Shown: in pieces, positions 5,934 to 7,803 of the stretch | How positions within the stretch are numbered: the first letter of the stretch is position 1 | Layout: every line of letters starts with the position of its first letter | Assembly (NCBI GenBank): GCA_945877885.1 | Contig: CAMCSI010000059.1 | Location: 1 to 7,803, forward strand | Length of the DNA stretch: 7,803 bases | Direction: 5' to 3' | Source: Chlamydia trachomatis | GTDB taxonomy: Bacteria > Chlamydiota > Chlamydiia > Chlamydiales > 2-12-FULL-49-11 | Notes under the pieces: generated by a model | What the model was told of the DNA's origin: nothing | The model's database searches: none | What the model saw: the letters and a program-made list of their open reading frames with translations, nothing else | Translations under genes and position numbers: made by a program

Positions 5934-7039
5934 ATAGGATTTTTTCCTTAATAAAAAAAGAATTGCTTGCAGCCTTTAAGGATAAGAAAATACGCTTTTC
6001 ACTTTTATTGCCACCAATTATCCAATTTTTTCTATTTACTTTTGCTGCAACTCTTGATGTAAAAAACGTCCCTATCGGAATTTTAAATCAAGATCATGGA
6101 GCAAAAGGATTTGAGCTGGTAAGAAGGTTTGCTGGCGCAAAAACATTTCATAGAAACATCTACTTTTTACAGTCTGAAAAGGAGATTGCCTCATTTATAG
6201 ACGGGCAAAAGGGGATAATGGTCCTATCAATCAATGAACACTTTTCACAGGATCTATTGGCTGGAAAGCAGGCAGATCTACAATTGATTTTTGATGGAAG
6301 AAAAAGTAATACTGCACAAATTGTCGCTCTTTATGCCTCAGAAATTATTCATCAATTTAATGTAGATATACTCACTTCAGCAGGAATGTATGTGGAAAAT
6401 GCCACAATTATCCCGCGGGTATGGTTTAACCCAAATCTATATTACTATTGGTATAACATCCCTTGTTTGGTTGTGATTTTAGCGATGGTAATATGTCTTG
6501 TAATCACCACCCAATCCATTGCAAGGGAGAGGGAAATGGGGACCTTTGACCAGCTTTTAGTCTCCCCATTGCTCCCTTTTGAAATATTAGTTGGAAAAGT
6601 TGTTCCAGGAATTATCGTAGGACTTTTTGAAGGGTTGCTTATGCTTGGTATTGGAACGTGGGTCTTAGGGGTACCGTTTACAGGTTCTTTCTTGCTTTAT
6701 ACACTAAGCCTTTTTGTCTTTGTAACCTCTATTAGTGGGGTGGGACTTTTTATCTCTTCTTTATCAGCAACTCAGCAACAGGCAATGCTTGGAACATTTC
6801 TTTTTATGCTCCCTTCTGTCTTACTTTCAGGTTTTGCAACCCCCATAGACAATATGCCTAAATTTTTTCAGGTCTTTACTTACCTGATCCCTCTAAAATA
6901 CATGCTGATCATTTCCAAAGGGCTTTTTTTAAAAGCAATGCCAGCAAAAATTGTTTTTTACAACCTGTGGCCCTTGGTGATCATTAGCATAGGAAACTTT
7001 TCAGGAGCAACCCTGTTTTTTAGAAAAAGAATGCAATAA
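5930..7039 (+). CDS. ybhR: ABC-2 type permease YbhR
   Basis: This is a 369-residue inner-membrane permease, the partner of YbhS (E. coli YbhR about 368). It has the same plan: a cytoplasmic N-terminus FSLIKKELLAAFKDKKIRFS (5-24), TM1 (about 23-41), then a periplasmic domain with LIFDGRKSNTAQIVALYASE (119-138) and RVWFNPNL (163-170). Further hydrophobic segments lie at about 176-195, 219-245, 253-278, 285-303 and 341-363. The ATPase-facing block is IAREREMGTFDQLLVSPLLP (197-216), and PSVLLSGFATPIDNMP (295-310) is the YbhR-type C-terminal block. The start is TTG at 5930, overlapping the ybhS stop as TTGA. It is backed by a strong AAGGAG (5918-5923) six bases upstream, while the next in-frame ATG (codon 98) would delete TM1. 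This is the last gene of the operon; no clear Rho-independent terminator follows. Confidence 0.93.
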   Translation: MNRIFSLIKKELLAAFKDKKIRFSLLLPPIIQFFLFTFAATLDVKNVPIGILNQDHGAKGFELVRRFAGAKTFHRNIYFLQSEKEIASFIDGQKGIMVLSINEHFSQDLLAGKQADLQLIFDGRKSNTAQIVALYASEIIHQFNVDILTSAGMYVENATIIPRVWFNPNLYYYWYNIPCLVVILAMVICLVITTQSIAREREMGTFDQLLVSPLLPFEILVGKVVPGIIVGLFEGLLMLGIGTWVLGVPFTGSFLLYTLSLFVFVTSISGVGLFISSLSATQQQAMLGTFLFMLPSVLLSGFATPIDNMPKFFQVFTYLIPLKYMLIISKGLFLKAMPAKIVFYNLWPLVIISIGNFSGATLFFRKRMQ

Positions 7040-7249
7040 AACTTTTAATAGCTTTCAGCAAAGTCCTTTGGTTAACTAAACAAGCCTATCTCGATGGAAG
7101 TTGCACAAGTCCTCACTAAGTAATCAACACACGTATTGACTGGATTGCTGTAAAATTAACTAACAAGAGCGCCCGTATCAAAACATCCTTGTTTTAGGTG
7201 TTTACTTAAATAGTCCAGAAACTAACATTAGCGATCATAAACCAATCTA

Positions 7250-7803
7250 CTATTCAAGTAACCCAAAATTTGCCCCACCGGCCTCATCTGGAATGAATAA
7301 TAATTTAAATTTTTTTGTCTCATTATTCTTATAAAAGAGCCATTCTTGGACATAGGAGCCTTCCTTAGTTACATTTGTCGTAGTAATGTGTACTCCTGGG
7401 TTATGAGAAAACTTTTTTACGTCTATAAAAGGTTGCTTGTAAACTTCTGAAAATAAATACACAGAGGGCATATACTGCTTTTGATCTGTTGTATATAGCA
7501 AAATAGCATTTGAGTTATATGACGTTAGTTCTTGTTGTACTAAAAACATGCAATACAAATTTGTTTGTTCTTGCTTCATCGTACCGCCAAGGAGAGTAAG
7601 TTGAAATTTATCCGTTTTTGCTACCTGTATTGGGTCCTTATCTAGGGATATCGTCTTAAGACCGTCCTTTAAAATAGGTGTAAAAGAATAGATTTCAAAA
7701 AAATTAATAAGACTTTTTTTAACCTTATCAAAATTTTTGTTATGAAACTCTAGGTACTGCTCTTCCGTTGGGAGGCCAAATACTGTTGAGGCAAAACAAA
7801 TAG
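7250..7803 (-). CDS. Probable secreted protein of unknown family, 5' end outside window
   Basis: The minus-strand frame is open from the right edge to TAG 7252-7250, giving at least 183 residues. The first visible residues, ICFASTVFG, look like the end of a signal peptide core with an Ala-x-Ser-type cleavage site. The true start therefore probably lies only some 10-20 codons beyond the edge, and the ATG at 7579 is an internal methionine (LLGGTMKQEQ). The rest is soluble, with alternating beta-rich patterns such as QLTLLGGTM, NAILLYTTDQ and EWLFYKNNETKKFKLLFI. It ends with PDEAGGANFGLLE. Only one cysteine (NLYCMF) is seen after the putative cleavage site, unlike the cysteine-rich protein at the other end. 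I recognise no domain. The gene converges on the exporter operon with about 210 bases between them and is not part of that operon. Confidence 0.65.
   Translation of the reverse strand, partial: ICFASTVFGLPTEEQYLEFHNKNFDKVKKSLINFFEIYSFTPILKDGLKTISLDKDPIQVAKTDKFQLTLLGGTMKQEQTNLYCMFLVQQELTSYNSNAILLYTTDQKQYMPSVYLFSEVYKQPFIDVKKFSHNPGVHITTTNVTKEGSYVQEWLFYKNNETKKFKLLFIPDEAGGANFGLLE

Noticed and set aside
7180..7195. AAAACA-TCCT-TGTTTT inverted repeat as a transcription terminator
   Set aside because: The stem is six weak A/T-rich pairs with no following T-run on either strand; it is not convincing as a Rho-independent terminator.
7040..7249. Possible gene or transposase fragment between ybhR and the last gene
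   Set aside because: I checked several reading frames; all have frequent stops and no recognisable protein blocks.
7250..7579. 109-residue minus-strand protein starting at the ATG at 7579
   Set aside because: The frame stays open through the window edge, and the upstream residues look like real protein ending a signal peptide, so this ATG is internal.

Overview
This AT-rich window appears to come from a Gram-negative bacterium. The evidence is a YbhGFSR-type export operon with a membrane-fusion subunit, plus two proteins that look exported to the periplasm. Genes are tightly packed with short overlaps. Next to them lies a decaying insertion sequence and two exported proteins of no recognised family. 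That mix resembles low-GC host-associated Gram-negatives such as environmental chlamydiae, but this is an impression of style and no marker gene here proves a taxon.

Left part (1-1747, + strand). The window opens in the last 67 codons of a DUF1016/YhcG-type protein (PDDEXK-nuclease superfamily). It overlaps by ATGA a small P-loop NTPase of the 'topology modulation protein'/FlaR-like group, whose last ~27 residues do not look like the family. After a good sigma70-like promoter comes a 298-residue exported protein with ten cysteines in its predicted mature part; I do not recognise its family.

Middle (1748-2257). This stretch is not empty. On the minus strand it holds a degenerate IS3-family element: a nearly full-length orfA killed by a frameshift in an A-run and two in-frame stops, a preserved A AAA AAG slippery heptamer, and the start of orfB in the -1 frame. 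The orfB trace fades out against the stop codon of the cysteine-rich gene. The region between the IS remnant and the next gene has a possible promoter very close to the start codon.

Right part (2258-7039, + strand). This is a four-gene operon, ybhG-ybhF-ybhS-ybhR: a membrane-fusion protein, a tandem double ATPase and two ABC-2 permeases. All junctions are very short (6-nt gap, 14-nt overlap, 4-nt overlap) and two of the genes start with TTG. Together they would form one exporter: two ATPase domains in one chain, one heterodimeric pore (YbhS/YbhR) and a periplasmic adaptor with an unusually short hairpin. Neither a CecR-type regulator nor an outer-membrane channel gene lies in the window.

End (7040-7803). 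About 210 bases without a convincing gene or terminator are followed by a convergent minus-strand gene that runs off the window edge. It encodes a probable secreted protein of unknown family.

The strongest observations are the dissected IS3 fossil, the consensus/degenerate pairing of ATP sites in YbhF, the short-hairpin YbhG and the two orphan exported proteins. I see no convincing wholly new system. The exporter is a known type with lineage-specific changes.
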